Source of the DNA: Candidatus Zixiibacteriota bacterium | Lineage (GTDB): Bacteria; Zixibacteria; MSB-5A5; GN15; JAAZOE01 | Reading direction: 5' to 3' | Assembly (NCBI GenBank): GCA_036480375.1 | Contig: JAZGGI010000036.1 | Coordinates: 1 to 40,494, forward strand | DNA: 40,494 nucleotides | Part shown: positions 23,376-32,266 of the stretch, in pieces | Layout: each line of letters opens with the position of its first letter | How positions within the stretch are numbered: the stretch's first letter is position 1 | The notes under the pieces: generated by a model | The model's database searches: none | Told to the model about the DNA's origin: nothing | The model's input: the letters and a program-made list of their open reading frames with translations, nothing else | Translations under genes and position numbers: made by a program

Positions 23376-24430
23376 ATATTGAAACGGAAGAGAATAACGT
23401 CTCCATCCTGAACAATATAGTCTTTGCCTTCCAGCCGGTACTTCCCGGCGTTTTTGGAAGCCGCCATTGAGCCGCATTCTGCAAAATCATCATATTTGAT
23501 AACTTCGGCCCGAATAAATCCTCGCTCCATGTCAGTGTGAACCGCTCCGGCGGCCTTGCGGGCATTGGTGCCGCTTGAGATAGTCCATGCTCGGACTTCC
23601 GGATCACTGAGGGTGAAAAACGAAATCAATCCCAGGAGGCTGTATGATTTTTGAATCAATAATTCCATCGCAGGTTGTTTTATGCCCAGATCGGACAGGA
23701 AGGCGTCGCGGTCTTCGGGGTCAAGCGAACCGATTTCCATTTCTATCTTACCGCAGATGGCGACAAATTCTCTAATGCCCGGAATTTCTCGGTCTTTAAA
23801 TAAATCCAGCCATTTCGATTCATTACCGATATCATCTTCGGAAATATTGAGCACCACCAGAAGAGGTTTCTGCGACAGGAAGCGATATCCCCGCAGAAGC
23901 TTTTCCTCGTTCTCTTCCAGTCCCGTTTCGGAAAGCGGCGTTTCATTTTCGAGATTGCCGAGGCATTTTCTCAGAGTTTCGACTTCACCCTGAAGAGTCT
24001 TATCACCGGTCAGTTTGGCGGTACGTTCTTTTTTCTCAATATTGCGCTCGATAATCACCTGGTCGGAAAGCATCATCTCATCGAGAAAAAGCCCGAAGTT
24101 TTTTTTGGGCGTACAGTCGGGGGCATAACAATTGATGACGACCATGAGAGCATCGGCATAGCGCAGATCATCGGGGATATTTAACGTTGACGCGTCGGTA
24201 TTTTTGCCTTTGCCGGAAAAGGCGGTAATGTCGAGATAATCAATTTCGGCGTAAGTTGTCTTTTTTGGTCGAACAAGCTCAGACAATTTATCGAGGCGGG
24301 CATCGGGGACTTTGATAATCGCACGGTGTGAGGCTTTGGAGAAATCGCCAACCGCTTCGGATTTTCCGGCGGCGGCGTTGAATATGGTCGTTTTGCCTGA
24401 CTGCGGCAGGCCGATAATTCCAATTTTCAC
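23372..24430 (-). CDS. ychF: Redox-regulated ATPase YchF (Obg family, OLA1-like)
   Basis: A 352-residue P-loop protein of YchF length. It has Walker A GLPQSGKTT, Asp/Gly switch region DITAFSGKGK, a noncanonical G4 (LNISE, where YchF proteins carry NxxE and prefer ATP), and a coiled-coil insertion with many Glu/Lys. The C-terminal TGS domain reads GAVHTDMERGFIRAEVI ... YIVQDGDVILFRF. YchF binds ribosomes and is involved in stress responses. The usual Asn-Val in the P-loop is Gln-Ser here. The start overlaps the nfo stop as ATGA. Confidence 0.93.
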   Translation of the reverse strand: MKIGIIGLPQSGKTTIFNAAAGKSEAVGDFSKASHRAIIKVPDARLDKLSELVRPKKTTYAEIDYLDITAFSGKGKNTDASTLNIPDDLRYADALMVVINCYAPDCTPKKNFGLFLDEMMLSDQVIIERNIEKKERTAKLTGDKTLQGEVETLRKCLGNLENETPLSETGLEENEEKLLRGYRFLSQKPLLVVLNISEDDIGNESKWLDLFKDREIPGIREFVAICGKIEMEIGSLDPEDRDAFLSDLGIKQPAMELLIQKSYSLLGLISFFTLSDPEVRAWTISSGTNARKAAGAVHTDMERGFIRAEVIKYDDFAECGSMAASKNAGKYRLEGKDYIVQDGDVILFRFNI

Positions 24431-25290
24431 TTTTTGGCTTTCTTCTTTTTTATCAGCGACCTGAGGATTTTCAGATTTTCAATATCTTCTTTAGCCGATT
24501 CTTTAGGCGTTTCCAAAATCATGGGGACTTTTTTCAAACGACGGTCATTCAGGAAAAATCCAAACGGCTCCTTGCCAATAAATCCTTTCCCGATATGTTC
24601 ATGACGGTCAACCTTGGCGCCGAAGTCCTTTTTGGAGTCATTAAAATGTATGATTTTGAGCCGGTCCAGTCCAATAATATTGTCGAAATCTTTGATGGAT
24701 GCCTTGTAATCTTTTTCAGTCGAGAACGGGTAACCGGCGGCGAAGATGTGACAGGTATCGAGGCAGAGGCCTATCCGATCTTTATTTTCGGTCAGGTCGA
24801 TAATTCGGGCGAGTTGCTCGAACGTGTATCCCAGGTTCGTGCCCTGCCCGGCGGTAGTTTCGAGACAGATGGTCACTTTGCCGTTTAGGTCGGTGTTCAT
24901 GATTTTATTGAAAGCGTCGGCAATTCGTTTTAACCCGACTTCTTCGCCGGAACCGACATGAGAGCCGGGATGCATGACGAGGTTCTCGATACCGAGCATA
25001 TCGCATCGTTTCATTTCTTCGGCGAAACCGTTTGATGATTTTTCAAATAGTGTATCATCCGGCGAAGCCAGATTTATCAAATAGCTGTCGTGGGCGCAGA
25101 CGACTTTGACGCCGGTTTCTTGTTGAGCTTCGTAGAATTTTTCGATATCATCATCGGTCAATGGTTTGGCTTTCCATTGATTGGAGGATTTGGTGAATAT
25201 CTGGATTGCATCACAGGTAGCTTCGAGCCCGTGATGCGGGGCGTTGAAGACGCCACCGGCGATAGACATGTGCGCACCGAGAATCGACAT
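24427..25290 (-). CDS. nfo: Endonuclease IV (AP endonuclease)
   Basis: A 287-residue protein from the ATG at 25290 (MSILGAHMSIAGG, the usual family start); a longer frame to 25332 has no ribosome-binding site. It cleaves at abasic sites in base-excision repair, using three zinc ions. Zinc ligands sit in VVCAHDSYLINLASP, NLVMHPGSHVG, ICLETTAGQGTNLG, GLCLDTCHIFAAGY, IIHFNDSKKDFGAKVDRHEHIGKG and MILETP, all in place. Co-transcribed with ychF. Confidence 0.96.
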   Translation of the reverse strand: MSILGAHMSIAGGVFNAPHHGLEATCDAIQIFTKSSNQWKAKPLTDDDIEKFYEAQQETGVKVVCAHDSYLINLASPDDTLFEKSSNGFAEEMKRCDMLGIENLVMHPGSHVGSGEEVGLKRIADAFNKIMNTDLNGKVTICLETTAGQGTNLGYTFEQLARIIDLTENKDRIGLCLDTCHIFAAGYPFSTEKDYKASIKDFDNIIGLDRLKIIHFNDSKKDFGAKVDRHEHIGKGFIGKEPFGFFLNDRRLKKVPMILETPKESAKEDIENLKILRSLIKKKKAKK

Positions 25291-25438
25291 ACTCGTTTTA
25301 ACCTTTCTCAAGATGGTGAATATATATGTCATATACGCAAAAGGGCAAGGAATAAGGTGAGGGGATGTTGGGTAATTCGTAATTATTATTACGTAGCGAT
25401 AACCCTGGGATTGTGGCCAGGTGAATATAACCAGAACT

Positions 25439-25636
25439 TTAATTCGGTGTTTTGATATCCGATACGATCAATCCTTTATGATTGGAACCGATCTTACGCT
25501 GGTCATTATCAAAAATCAATTTGATGCGGAAACCCTGACGATGGAATTCCTTGTAGGAAACCAGAACCGAGCCGATATTCCCGACCCCGACCATGGCAAC
25601 GTTCCGGATGCGGACATCTGATCCGCAATCTAATCT
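25439..25636 (-). pseudogene. Relic of redox-sensing repressor Rex
   Basis: A 65-codon open stretch encodes the start of the Rossmann domain of Rex: IRNVAMVGVGNIGSVLVSYK, EFHRQGFRIKLIFDNDQRK, IGSNHKGLIVSD, then a stop. The GxGNxG dinucleotide motif and the acidic FDND end of the second strand are intact. The N-terminal winged helix and the C-terminal half are absent. An in-frame stop lies just upstream (25637-25639), and the only ATG is inside the first strand. It lies immediately downstream of pspC. Normal Rex is about 210 residues, so this is a fossil. Confidence 0.78.
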
Positions 25637-25641
25637 TCACC

Positions 25642-25869
25642 TTACCCCGTTGCGGCACCGTCTTTGACGTGGGTGTTCTTTGGGACGGCGTTGGGAATGA
25701 ATAGACAGCTAACAAAATAAACGATCACCGTTGGAAATATAGCGGTGCTGATTGCCAGGACAATTGTTATCAATCGTACCAGCGTCGGATCGACTTCGAG
25801 CATCTCACCGATCCCGCCACAAATCCCAGCAATTTTGCGATCTTCTATCGAACGATATAATCTTTTCAT
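25642..25869 (-). CDS. PspC-domain membrane protein
   Basis: 75 residues, close to a bare PspC domain. The opening KRLYRSIEDRKIAGICGGIG and then EMLEVDPTLVRLI are diagnostic. One long hydrophobic helix (TIVLAISTAIFPTVIVYFVS) follows, then a short polar tail. Stand-alone PspC proteins belong to envelope-stress responses. No other psp gene is nearby. The upstream bases include AAAGGGG before the ATG. Confidence 0.9.
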   Translation of the reverse strand: MKRLYRSIEDRKIAGICGGIGEMLEVDPTLVRLITIVLAISTAIFPTVIVYFVSCLFIPNAVPKNTHVKDGAATG

Positions 25870-26012
25870 GCTACACCCCTTTTATATTTAGATACGGGCG
25901 ACTGGCACCAATGTTACTATATATACAAATCGTAAGGCTGATTATTCATAACTTCTTTGACAGCCAGACCGGATGGGATAGTTGAAAAACTGAGTTTTGG
26001 AATAGTTTTTAC

Positions 26013-27089
26013 TTATTTAGCCATCCCTGCCACGGCCAGTTGATGTTCCTGCTCGTGTTTGCGCAAAGCCTCAATCGTTTCACTCAAATCGCCGTCAAGG
26101 ATAGCCTGCAATTTGTACAGCGTCAGATTTATCCGATGATCGGTAACGCGCCCCTGAGGGAAATTATACGTCCGAATTTTGGCCGAGCGGTCACCCGAAC
26201 CGACCATCGATTTGCGGTCGGCGGCGATTTTATTCTGTTGCTCTCGGATTGCCTTGTCAAGAAGCCTCGCTCGCAAAACTTTCATAGCTTTGGTTTTATT
26301 TTTCAATTGAGATTTTTCATCCTGACAGGTGACAACCAAACCTGTCGGAAGGTGCGTGATACGCACGGCCGAATCGGTAGTGTTGACCGACTGCCCGCCC
26401 GGACCGGACGAACGATATACATCCACTTTCAATTCGGATTCTTTAATCTCGATATCGACATCCTCGGCTTCGGGAAGAACCGCTACCGACGCCGCCGAGG
26501 TATGGATTCGGCCCGAGCTTTCGGTGGAAGGTACTCTCTGGACCCGATGCACGCCCGATTCAAATTTCAAAAGTGAGTAGGCGCTATCGCCGTTGATGCC
26601 GAAGACTATTTCTTTCAGGCCGCCGATTCCGGTCGGGTTGCCGGATAATAGTTCTACCTTCCAGCCCTGGTCTTCGGCATACCGGGAATACATACGGTAT
26701 AAATCGGCCGCGAAAAGAGCCGCTTCCTCGCCGCCGGTCCCGGCCCGAATCTCGACTAAAACGTTTTTATCGTCATTGGGGTCACGGGGAAGAAGAAGTA
26801 TCCGCAGCTTATCTTCAATCTCTTTTTGCCGGGATTCGTTTTCTTCCAGTTCGGTCGTTGCCATCTCAACCAAATCGGCGTCTTCATCGGCCTGAATAAT
26901 CTCGCGCGCTTCATTGATGTCTTTTATTAATTTTCGATATGCGTCGCCGATTCGTTTTATCTCCTCGAGATGACGGTGTTCGCGCGCCAGACTTTTCAAT
27001 TTGCTCGGACTGGCAAGAACCTCGGGCGAAGATAATTCCACTCCGACCGCGTCGTATCGTTCATCTATTTTATCGAGTAACTCCAGCAT
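26013..27089 (-). CDS. prfA: Peptide chain release factor 1
   Basis: A full-length (358-residue) RF1. It reads UAA and UAG through the Pro-x-Thr motif (PST at 187-189 in [15 protein letters not shown]) and triggers hydrolysis with GGQ at 231-233 ([17 protein letters not shown]). The third-domain signature [16 protein letters not shown] and the [12 protein letters not shown] segment are present. It follows DUF1385 and rpmE in a conserved housekeeping order. A prmC/hemK gene, which often follows, is not in place here. Confidence 0.97.
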   Translation of the reverse strand: MLELLDKIDERYDAVGVELSSPEVLASPSKLKSLAREHRHLEEIKRIGDAYRKLIKDINEAREIIQADEDADLVEMATTELEENESRQKEIEDKLRILLLPRDPNDDKNVLVEIRAGTGGEEAALFAADLYRMYSRYAEDQGWKVELLSGNPTGIGGLKEIVFGINGDSAYSLLKFESGVHRVQRVPSTESSGRIHTSAASVAVLPEAEDVDIEIKESELKVDVYRSSGPGGQSVNTTDSAVRITHLPTGLVVTCQDEKSQLKNKTKAMKVLRARLLDKAIREQQNKIAADRKSMVGSGDRSAKIRTYNFPQGRVTDHRINLTLYKLQAILDGDLSETIEALRKHEQEHQLAVAGMAK

Positions 27090-27178
27090 AGTATCCTCAT
27101 TGCTACCTTAAAAATATAGACAAGATAAACTTGCCGTGCAAGGCGTTTTAGTTTTTGCGGATTGAAATTGAAGAAACG

Positions 27179-28156
27179 CTAAGTCGCGGGGACCTGGACT
27201 CGTTTGACCGATAGCTCCGAATTCTCAATATTCATGGCCGATTCCAACGCGACGATAGCGACTTCGATCTGGTCAGTTGTCGGTTCTTTGGTGGTGATAC
27301 TTTGCAGCCATAAACCGGGAGCGATCAGAAGCCTGGTAATTTTGGAATCGCGGGTTTTGCCTGACAGCTTCAACAATTCGTATGACGCCCCGGCCACCAG
27401 AGGCAGAAGCGAAAAATGAATGCCGAACCGCTTCATCAGCCCAGGCGCTTCTCCCGTTACAATTGCGTAAATCGTATCCGAGATAGAATAAATAAGAATG
27501 GCAAAAATCGCGACGATCAATATAAAACTTGTTCCGCAACGGGGATGACGACGGGGGTAAGAACTGACATCTTCCGGAGACATTCTGGCCCCCGATTCAA
27601 AAGCGAAAATCGATTTATGCTCGGCTCCATGATAAGCGAAAACCCGTTTAAAATCAGCGATAAATGAGATTCCCCAGACATACATAATAAAAAATATTAC
27701 GCGAATAATTCCGGCAACGATGTTAAATAACAGCGCGTCTTTCTTTACATGAAGAAGGGAAGAAATTACCAGAGGCAGAAAGAAAAAGATCGTAATCCCC
27801 AGCGCCAGGGCGAAGACAACCGTTCCGGCCAAAACCAGAGTATTCGATTTTTTCTTTTCTTTTTCTTTGTAAACTTCGCCGTTTTTGGCGGCTTCTTCTT
27901 TTTCGATTTCCGTAACCGCGACATCCGCCGAAAAATTCAATGATTTGATGCCGATAATCAGCATTTCAATGAACGAAACGGCTCCCCGGATGATCGGCCA
28001 GCCTAATATCTTTTTACGTTTGGTCAGAGAAATATATTTATCGGTTTTGACCTTGATTTCACCGGAAGGAATACGTACCGCCGTGGCGATGCGGTCATCC
28101 GACCTCATCATTACGCCTTCGATTACAGCTTGTCCGCCCACCGCCAAATCCGGCAT
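27179..28156 (-). CDS. DUF1385 (YqhQ-type) membrane protein
   Basis: 325 residues. It starts with the family motif VGGQAVIEGVMMRS, then SLTKRKKILGWPIIRG, with membrane segments around 110-160 (VLAGTVVFALALGITIFFFL) and 205-225. A conserved His/Cys cluster reads YHGAEHKSIFAFE and YPRRHPRCGTSFIL, which suggests metal binding. The function is not established. The gene is frequently found between rpmE and prfA, as here. Confidence 0.9.
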   Translation of the reverse strand: MPDLAVGGQAVIEGVMMRSDDRIATAVRIPSGEIKVKTDKYISLTKRKKILGWPIIRGAVSFIEMLIIGIKSLNFSADVAVTEIEKEEAAKNGEVYKEKEKKKSNTLVLAGTVVFALALGITIFFFLPLVISSLLHVKKDALLFNIVAGIIRVIFFIMYVWGISFIADFKRVFAYHGAEHKSIFAFESGARMSPEDVSSYPRRHPRCGTSFILIVAIFAILIYSISDTIYAIVTGEAPGLMKRFGIHFSLLPLVAGASYELLKLSGKTRDSKITRLLIAPGLWLQSITTKEPTTDQIEVAIVALESAMNIENSELSVKRVQVPAT

Positions 28157-28282
28157 GATGTCTCCTGTAGTTCTATAAAGAACAGTCTCAACTAATATAA
28201 AAGCGGCTGGAGGCTATCTCCCAAAAATCTCCAACCGTAAGAATAATACGCATCAATCAAACCTGAAGCTAAAAATAATCTA

Positions 28283-28492
28283 TTATTTTTTCTTGTCCAG
28301 TTTATATTTCCGACGGAAACGCTCGACGCGACCGGCCGTATCGACCAGTTTCTGCTTACCGGTGAAAAACGGATGGCAATCGGAGCAGATTTCCACCTTG
28401 ATATCCTTGAGAGTCGAACGGGTTTCAATCACTGCTCCGCAGGCACAGGTGATTGTGGTCGGTTCATACTTGGGATGAATTTTCGGTTTCAT
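28283..28492 (-). CDS. rpmE: 50S ribosomal protein L31, zinc-binding form
   Basis: 69 residues, normal length. [11 protein letters not shown] opens the protein, and the zinc ribbon uses Cys16, Cys18, Cys36 and Cys39 (CAC ... CSDC). [20 protein letters not shown] is the classic C-terminal block. The C+ form indicates that zinc is normally available. AAAAGGTG precedes the ATG. Confidence 0.97.
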   Translation of the reverse strand: MKPKIHPKYEPTTITCACGAVIETRSTLKDIKVEICSDCHPFFTGKQKLVDTAGRVERFRRKYKLDKKK

Positions 28493-28613
28493 ATTTACAC
28501 CTTTTTCATTTCAACTTTATACGCAGGCTTTTTCCTCAAGACAGTCGGTCAATATAACGTTTTTCGGTAAAAAGACAAGTAATTTTACTACGGCTCGATT
28601 GTTGCCGGTTAGA

Positions 28614-29537
28614 CTATTCTTCGAGTAATTTCCAGAGATAGCCGCCGGATTTTTCGAGCTGTTTTTTGGCCTCGGATTTGTCAATCCCGAGGGTCTGCAT
28701 GGCAATAGCGACTTTAACCGAACCGCTGGATGCTTCCAGTAACTTATCGGCCTGGTCATAGTCAATATCGAGAAGCTCTATCAAAATCTTGCGAGACCGG
28801 GCTTTGAGTTTATTCGAGGTCGCCTTCAAATCCACCATCAGGTTGCCGTAACATTTTCCCAAAAGTACCATGGCCGCGGTTGAAATCATGTTCAGCGTCA
28901 TCTTTTGGGCTGTCCCGGATTTCATCCGGGTTGATCCGGTAATTACCTCCGGGCCAACTATTAGCTGAATAAGAAAATCGGGTTTAATTTCCAATGAATT
29001 GGCATTATTGCAGATGATAAAAGCCGTTGCCGCTCCGACAGATTTTGCATACTCGATTCCTGCGATTGTATAGGGTGTCTTAATCGAAGCGGCTAAGCCA
29101 ATCAGCATATCGTCCTTAGAAAAATTGAATTTCACCAAATCGATTTTGGCCTGTTCGGTTTCGTCTTCGACTCCCTCTTTTGATAGTACCAGCGTATCTC
29201 TGCCTCCGGCGATAACGCCGGTGAATAGAGATGGGTCGGCTCCAAAAGTAGGCGGTATTTCGGCGGCATCAAGAACGCCCAATCTTCCCGAAGTTCCGGC
29301 TCCGATATAGAATATTTGCCCGCCATTTCGAATGACATTGGCGACTTCTTCAGCCGTTCGGGCGATTTGAGGGATTTGTTCGGCAACGGCACCAGCGACG
29401 GTTTGATCTTCCTGATTAATTATCCGGCATATATCGACCACCGGAAGGCGGTCGATATTAAAAGATTTGGGATTGGAGCTTTCGGTTTCGAGTTGTTTCA
29501 GGTGACCAAGGAGTTTTCTCGCTTTGTCGCTCATCAA
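28614..29537 (-). CDS. murQ: N-acetylmuramic acid 6-phosphate etherase
   Basis: 307 residues, full length. It converts MurNAc-6-P to GlcNAc-6-P and lactate in cell-wall recycling. The SIS domain shows IGAGTSGRLGVLDAAEIPPTFG and VIAGGRDTL, followed by AASIKTPYTIAG and the GSTRMKSGTAQKMTLNMIST block specific to MurQ. It overlaps the upstream lipoprotein gene by four bases (ATGA). No MurNAc transporter or kinase lies nearby. Confidence 0.96.
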   Translation of the reverse strand: MMSDKARKLLGHLKQLETESSNPKSFNIDRLPVVDICRIINQEDQTVAGAVAEQIPQIARTAEEVANVIRNGGQIFYIGAGTSGRLGVLDAAEIPPTFGADPSLFTGVIAGGRDTLVLSKEGVEDETEQAKIDLVKFNFSKDDMLIGLAASIKTPYTIAGIEYAKSVGAATAFIICNNANSLEIKPDFLIQLIVGPEVITGSTRMKSGTAQKMTLNMISTAAMVLLGKCYGNLMVDLKATSNKLKARSRKILIELLDIDYDQADKLLEASSGSVKVAIAMQTLGIDKSEAKKQLEKSGGYLWKLLEE

Positions 29538-30277
29538 TTCGTCACGATTATCGAATCGGGAGAAGAAATAACTATTCCAGCTACCCGACCGGTTACGTCG
29601 CCGGTCGTAATGTTATTGGCCGGACGGCCTGTTGCCGGGATATCAAACGGAATTGCATCGCCATCAAACGGAGCTCCGGTATAAGCGGCCACATATATCA
29701 TATGAGTGCCGACTATCCGATCGGTAAGATTTAGCATAAACGTTTCCGAGGGAATTGAACCCGATAGATTTCCTGTAAATTCACCATATCCGTCCAGGTC
29801 GGAAAATGCCGCCGGAGGAGTTGTCGCCAAAATATAACCGGAACTTCCCGAGCTACCACTCCAGGCAACCGCTTCAGCGCCCCCGGTGTAATTCCTAATA
29901 TCCGGGCCGTTAATTGTCACCGAGCCGGGCAACGTAATATTAGTAGAAAGTATCTGGGTAGTCGAATCGCTGATTTGCAATTGATAACTATTGCCCACTA
30001 ATATTGTATCGGGACCATAAGCCCGATAATATCGAACAGTATTGCTTGAAATTTCTATGCTGGCCAGAGTCACATTTGCTTCGGTAAAAACTTGATTATT
30101 TTTGAGCAACGAAATCTCAATAAAGGCCGAATCGGTTTCGAGGCTTTTTGTCAATACTGCCGCGACAGTGTAACTGTCTTCATCCCCTGAACCGGGGTTC
30201 GTTAAATCCCCTCCGCAACCGGTCATCAATACCGTTGCGGCAACTATTATCCAGGATATTTTGAAAATCTTTTTCAT
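29534..30277 (-). CDS. Lipoprotein of unknown function
   Basis: 247 residues with a signal peptide and lipobox LMTGCGG. The rest is beta-rich, Ser/Thr/Gly-rich and probably immunoglobulin-like. It contains VAWSGSSGSSGYILATTPP, a fibronectin- or DUF4249-like look found in FCB-group surface proteins. No catalytic motif is seen. It is translationally coupled to murQ, which may only reflect transcription, since the product should be outside the cytoplasm. Confidence 0.75.
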   Translation of the reverse strand: MKKIFKISWIIVAATVLMTGCGGDLTNPGSGDEDSYTVAAVLTKSLETDSAFIEISLLKNNQVFTEANVTLASIEISSNTVRYYRAYGPDTILVGNSYQLQISDSTTQILSTNITLPGSVTINGPDIRNYTGGAEAVAWSGSSGSSGYILATTPPAAFSDLDGYGEFTGNLSGSIPSETFMLNLTDRIVGTHMIYVAAYTGAPFDGDAIPFDIPATGRPANNITTGDVTGRVAGIVISSPDSIIVTN

Positions 30278-30415
30278 ATCATTATTATCGGAACGGCGTC
30301 ATGCACAATTTACCCTAATATGGTAGCGATTCCGAATAATAAACGCAAATAAGAATTTTAGATTTTGTGCAATTTTTATTGCCAATCCTTATGTCAGACT
30401 GTTATTTATCGGATT

Positions 30416-31339
30416 ATGACAAAAAAGACAAAAGAAGCTATCAAAGCAAGTATGGCCATCGTAATCGCCGTCGTGGCGGTTCTGGCTCTCTGGATTTATC
30501 CCCTGATTCAATCGGGAAAAATTATCAGCCGACCTGAAATCGAAGGGGTGTCTGAAAAGTCCGATTCGGGACTTAATACCGAACCGTTCACGATCATGAC
30601 CGAAGATAATTTGAAACTGGTTTGCTATTTCATGGCGGCGCAAAATGAAAACAATGGGGCGTCGGATTCGGCATTAGGTACCGTTATCGTTTTGCATGGA
30701 TTGTCGGATGATTTATCCAGTCGATATGAAAAGGCGCGCCATCTGACCGATGCCGGATTTAATGTATTTTATTATGACCAGCGGGCGTTCGGCGAAAGCG
30801 AAGGCGATTACCGCAGCGGCGGGTATTTCGAAAGTAACGATTTGCAGACGGTCATCTCGCGCCTCTATCTTGAGGATAAAATTATCGAACCCCTGATTAT
30901 CTGGGGAAAGGACCAGGGCGGTACAGCCGCTATCAGAATCTGGGAAAACGAAAGTCGGATAGATTTTGTTATTGCCGAAGAACCGATTATTGACGGGCGC
31001 GACTGGCAAAAAAGAGAAATCGCCAGGAGAGATTTGTCCATTCCCGATTTTTATCTCGGGTTTATCTGGTGGTGGATGAAACAAAAATCGGGATATGAAA
31101 TTGATATTGAGGAAACCGATATATCCGACCAATTCGGAATGGCGACCGAATTCCATCCCGATAATTTTTTGCTTATTGCTTCCGGAGAAAACGATATTCC
31201 CCAAAATGAATCTCTGGCCGAATTACGCGATATCGGAGGGAAGTGGATGATCCTGCCGGAAGCAGAGGAGGACTTAATTAATGCCAATAGTGATAGATTG
31301 ATGAATGCGTTTGTGGAATTGGTAAAATCTAAAGAATAA
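30416..31339 (+). CDS. Membrane-anchored alpha/beta-hydrolase-fold protein, catalytically degenerate
   Basis: 307 residues from the ATG at 30416 (a TTG-initiated longer frame begins at 30365). An N-terminal helix (IVIAVVAVLALWIYPLI) anchors it. The fold is clear: TVIVLHGLSDDLSSRY (oxyanion strand), FNVFYYDQRAFGESEG and the nucleophile elbow LIIWGKDQGGTAAIR. At that elbow the canonical Gly-x-Ser-x-Gly has Asp166 instead of Ser. Where a catalytic His is normally found near the end (GAGH-type), this protein has LPEAEED. It is either an unusual Asp-nucleophile enzyme or, more likely since the His is also absent, a pseudoenzyme. The function is unknown. Confidence 0.78.
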   Translation: MTKKTKEAIKASMAIVIAVVAVLALWIYPLIQSGKIISRPEIEGVSEKSDSGLNTEPFTIMTEDNLKLVCYFMAAQNENNGASDSALGTVIVLHGLSDDLSSRYEKARHLTDAGFNVFYYDQRAFGESEGDYRSGGYFESNDLQTVISRLYLEDKIIEPLIIWGKDQGGTAAIRIWENESRIDFVIAEEPIIDGRDWQKREIARRDLSIPDFYLGFIWWWMKQKSGYEIDIEETDISDQFGMATEFHPDNFLLIASGENDIPQNESLAELRDIGGKWMILPEAEEDLINANSDRLMNAFVELVKSKE

Positions 31340-31345
31340 TTATTA

Positions 31346-32242
31346 CTACTCAACAAACAGCATCGATACGCCGATGACGGCGATTATCGCGCCCAGTACC
31401 GAACGAAGGGTTGGGCGCTCTTTATAGAATATCATTACAAGTAGAATCACCACGACCGGAAATGACGACATAATTGTCGCCGCGATTCCGGCTTGAGTAT
31501 GTTTAACGGCAACCAAAGACATCCAGACGCCTATCGTCGGCCCCAAAAAGGCCGCGCCTACTAAAGCATATAAAGCCTTGCGGGATGAAATTGCTTTAAA
31601 CGTTGAAATTATTTCACTGCGTAATCCGGCAAAAATCCAAATTATAACTGCCGATGACAACATACGTATAAAGGTCGCCGAAAGAGGGTTGAATGATTCC
31701 CCCATGCCTTCTTTGGCCAATACCAGCCCCAAAGCCTGACCCGCGGCGCCTCCGACACCCATTAGTATTCCAACCAATTTCGAACCTTCCCGACTATTGA
31801 TCTTTGAATCTTTTTTATCGGTTGATACCCAGGCGACTCCAAACAAAGTTATCCCGATTCCGGCAATTGCCATGAAAGATAAATATTCACCCAGCAAAAA
31901 GAAAGCGGCGATGGCGGTCATGGGCGGAGCCAGTGACTGCATCAATGCTCCGTGACGCGGGCCGAGTATGACCAGGCATCTAAAATAACAGGTATCCCCG
32001 AGAACCAGGCCGATTAGTCCCGATAATGTCAGATAAAGTATGGCTCGGGTGTCGGTTCCGGTTGGAAATAAAGTACTATATCCAAAGACAAGAAACAGCG
32101 CGAGGAATATCGCCGAGATTGGTATGCGCAGTTTATTGACATTATATGAGCCGATACTGCGCCCGGCAATCGTAAATAACAACGTCCCGCCTGCCCAGCA
32201 GAAGGCTGTTGATAAAGCAGCCAGTTCACCCAGAAGATTCAT
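31346..32242 (-). CDS. EamA-family (DMT superfamily) transporter
   Basis: 298 residues with ten hydrophobic segments arranged as two EamA halves. The first covers about 1-135 (AALSTAFCWAGGTLLFTIAG, LVLGDTCYFRCLVILGPRHG, LAPPMTAIAAFFLLGEYL) and the second about 150-295 (VVAVKHTQAGIAATIMSSFP, VVVILLVMIFYKERPT). Members export amino acids, purines or other metabolites. The substrate cannot be read from sequence. It lies tail to tail with the hydrolase gene. Confidence 0.93.
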   Translation of the reverse strand: MNLLGELAALSTAFCWAGGTLLFTIAGRSIGSYNVNKLRIPISAIFLALFLVFGYSTLFPTGTDTRAILYLTLSGLIGLVLGDTCYFRCLVILGPRHGALMQSLAPPMTAIAAFFLLGEYLSFMAIAGIGITLFGVAWVSTDKKDSKINSREGSKLVGILMGVGGAAGQALGLVLAKEGMGESFNPLSATFIRMLSSAVIIWIFAGLRSEIISTFKAISSRKALYALVGAAFLGPTIGVWMSLVAVKHTQAGIAATIMSSFPVVVILLVMIFYKERPTLRSVLGAIIAVIGVSMLFVE

Positions 32243-32266
32243 TAAAATATCTCATATTCAAAACGG

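Noticed and set aside
26040-26576. 178-codon plus-strand frame across prfA
   Set aside because: Antisense to release factor 1 with low-complexity composition; shadow frame.
30365-30415. TTG-initiated N-terminal extension of the alpha/beta hydrolase
   Set aside because: The extension has two Cys and no ribosome-binding site, and it precedes a normal basic-then-hydrophobic signal anchor starting at ATG 30416.
30713-31204. 163-codon minus-strand frame across the alpha/beta hydrolase
   Set aside because: Antisense to a gene with clear fold motifs; no start context.
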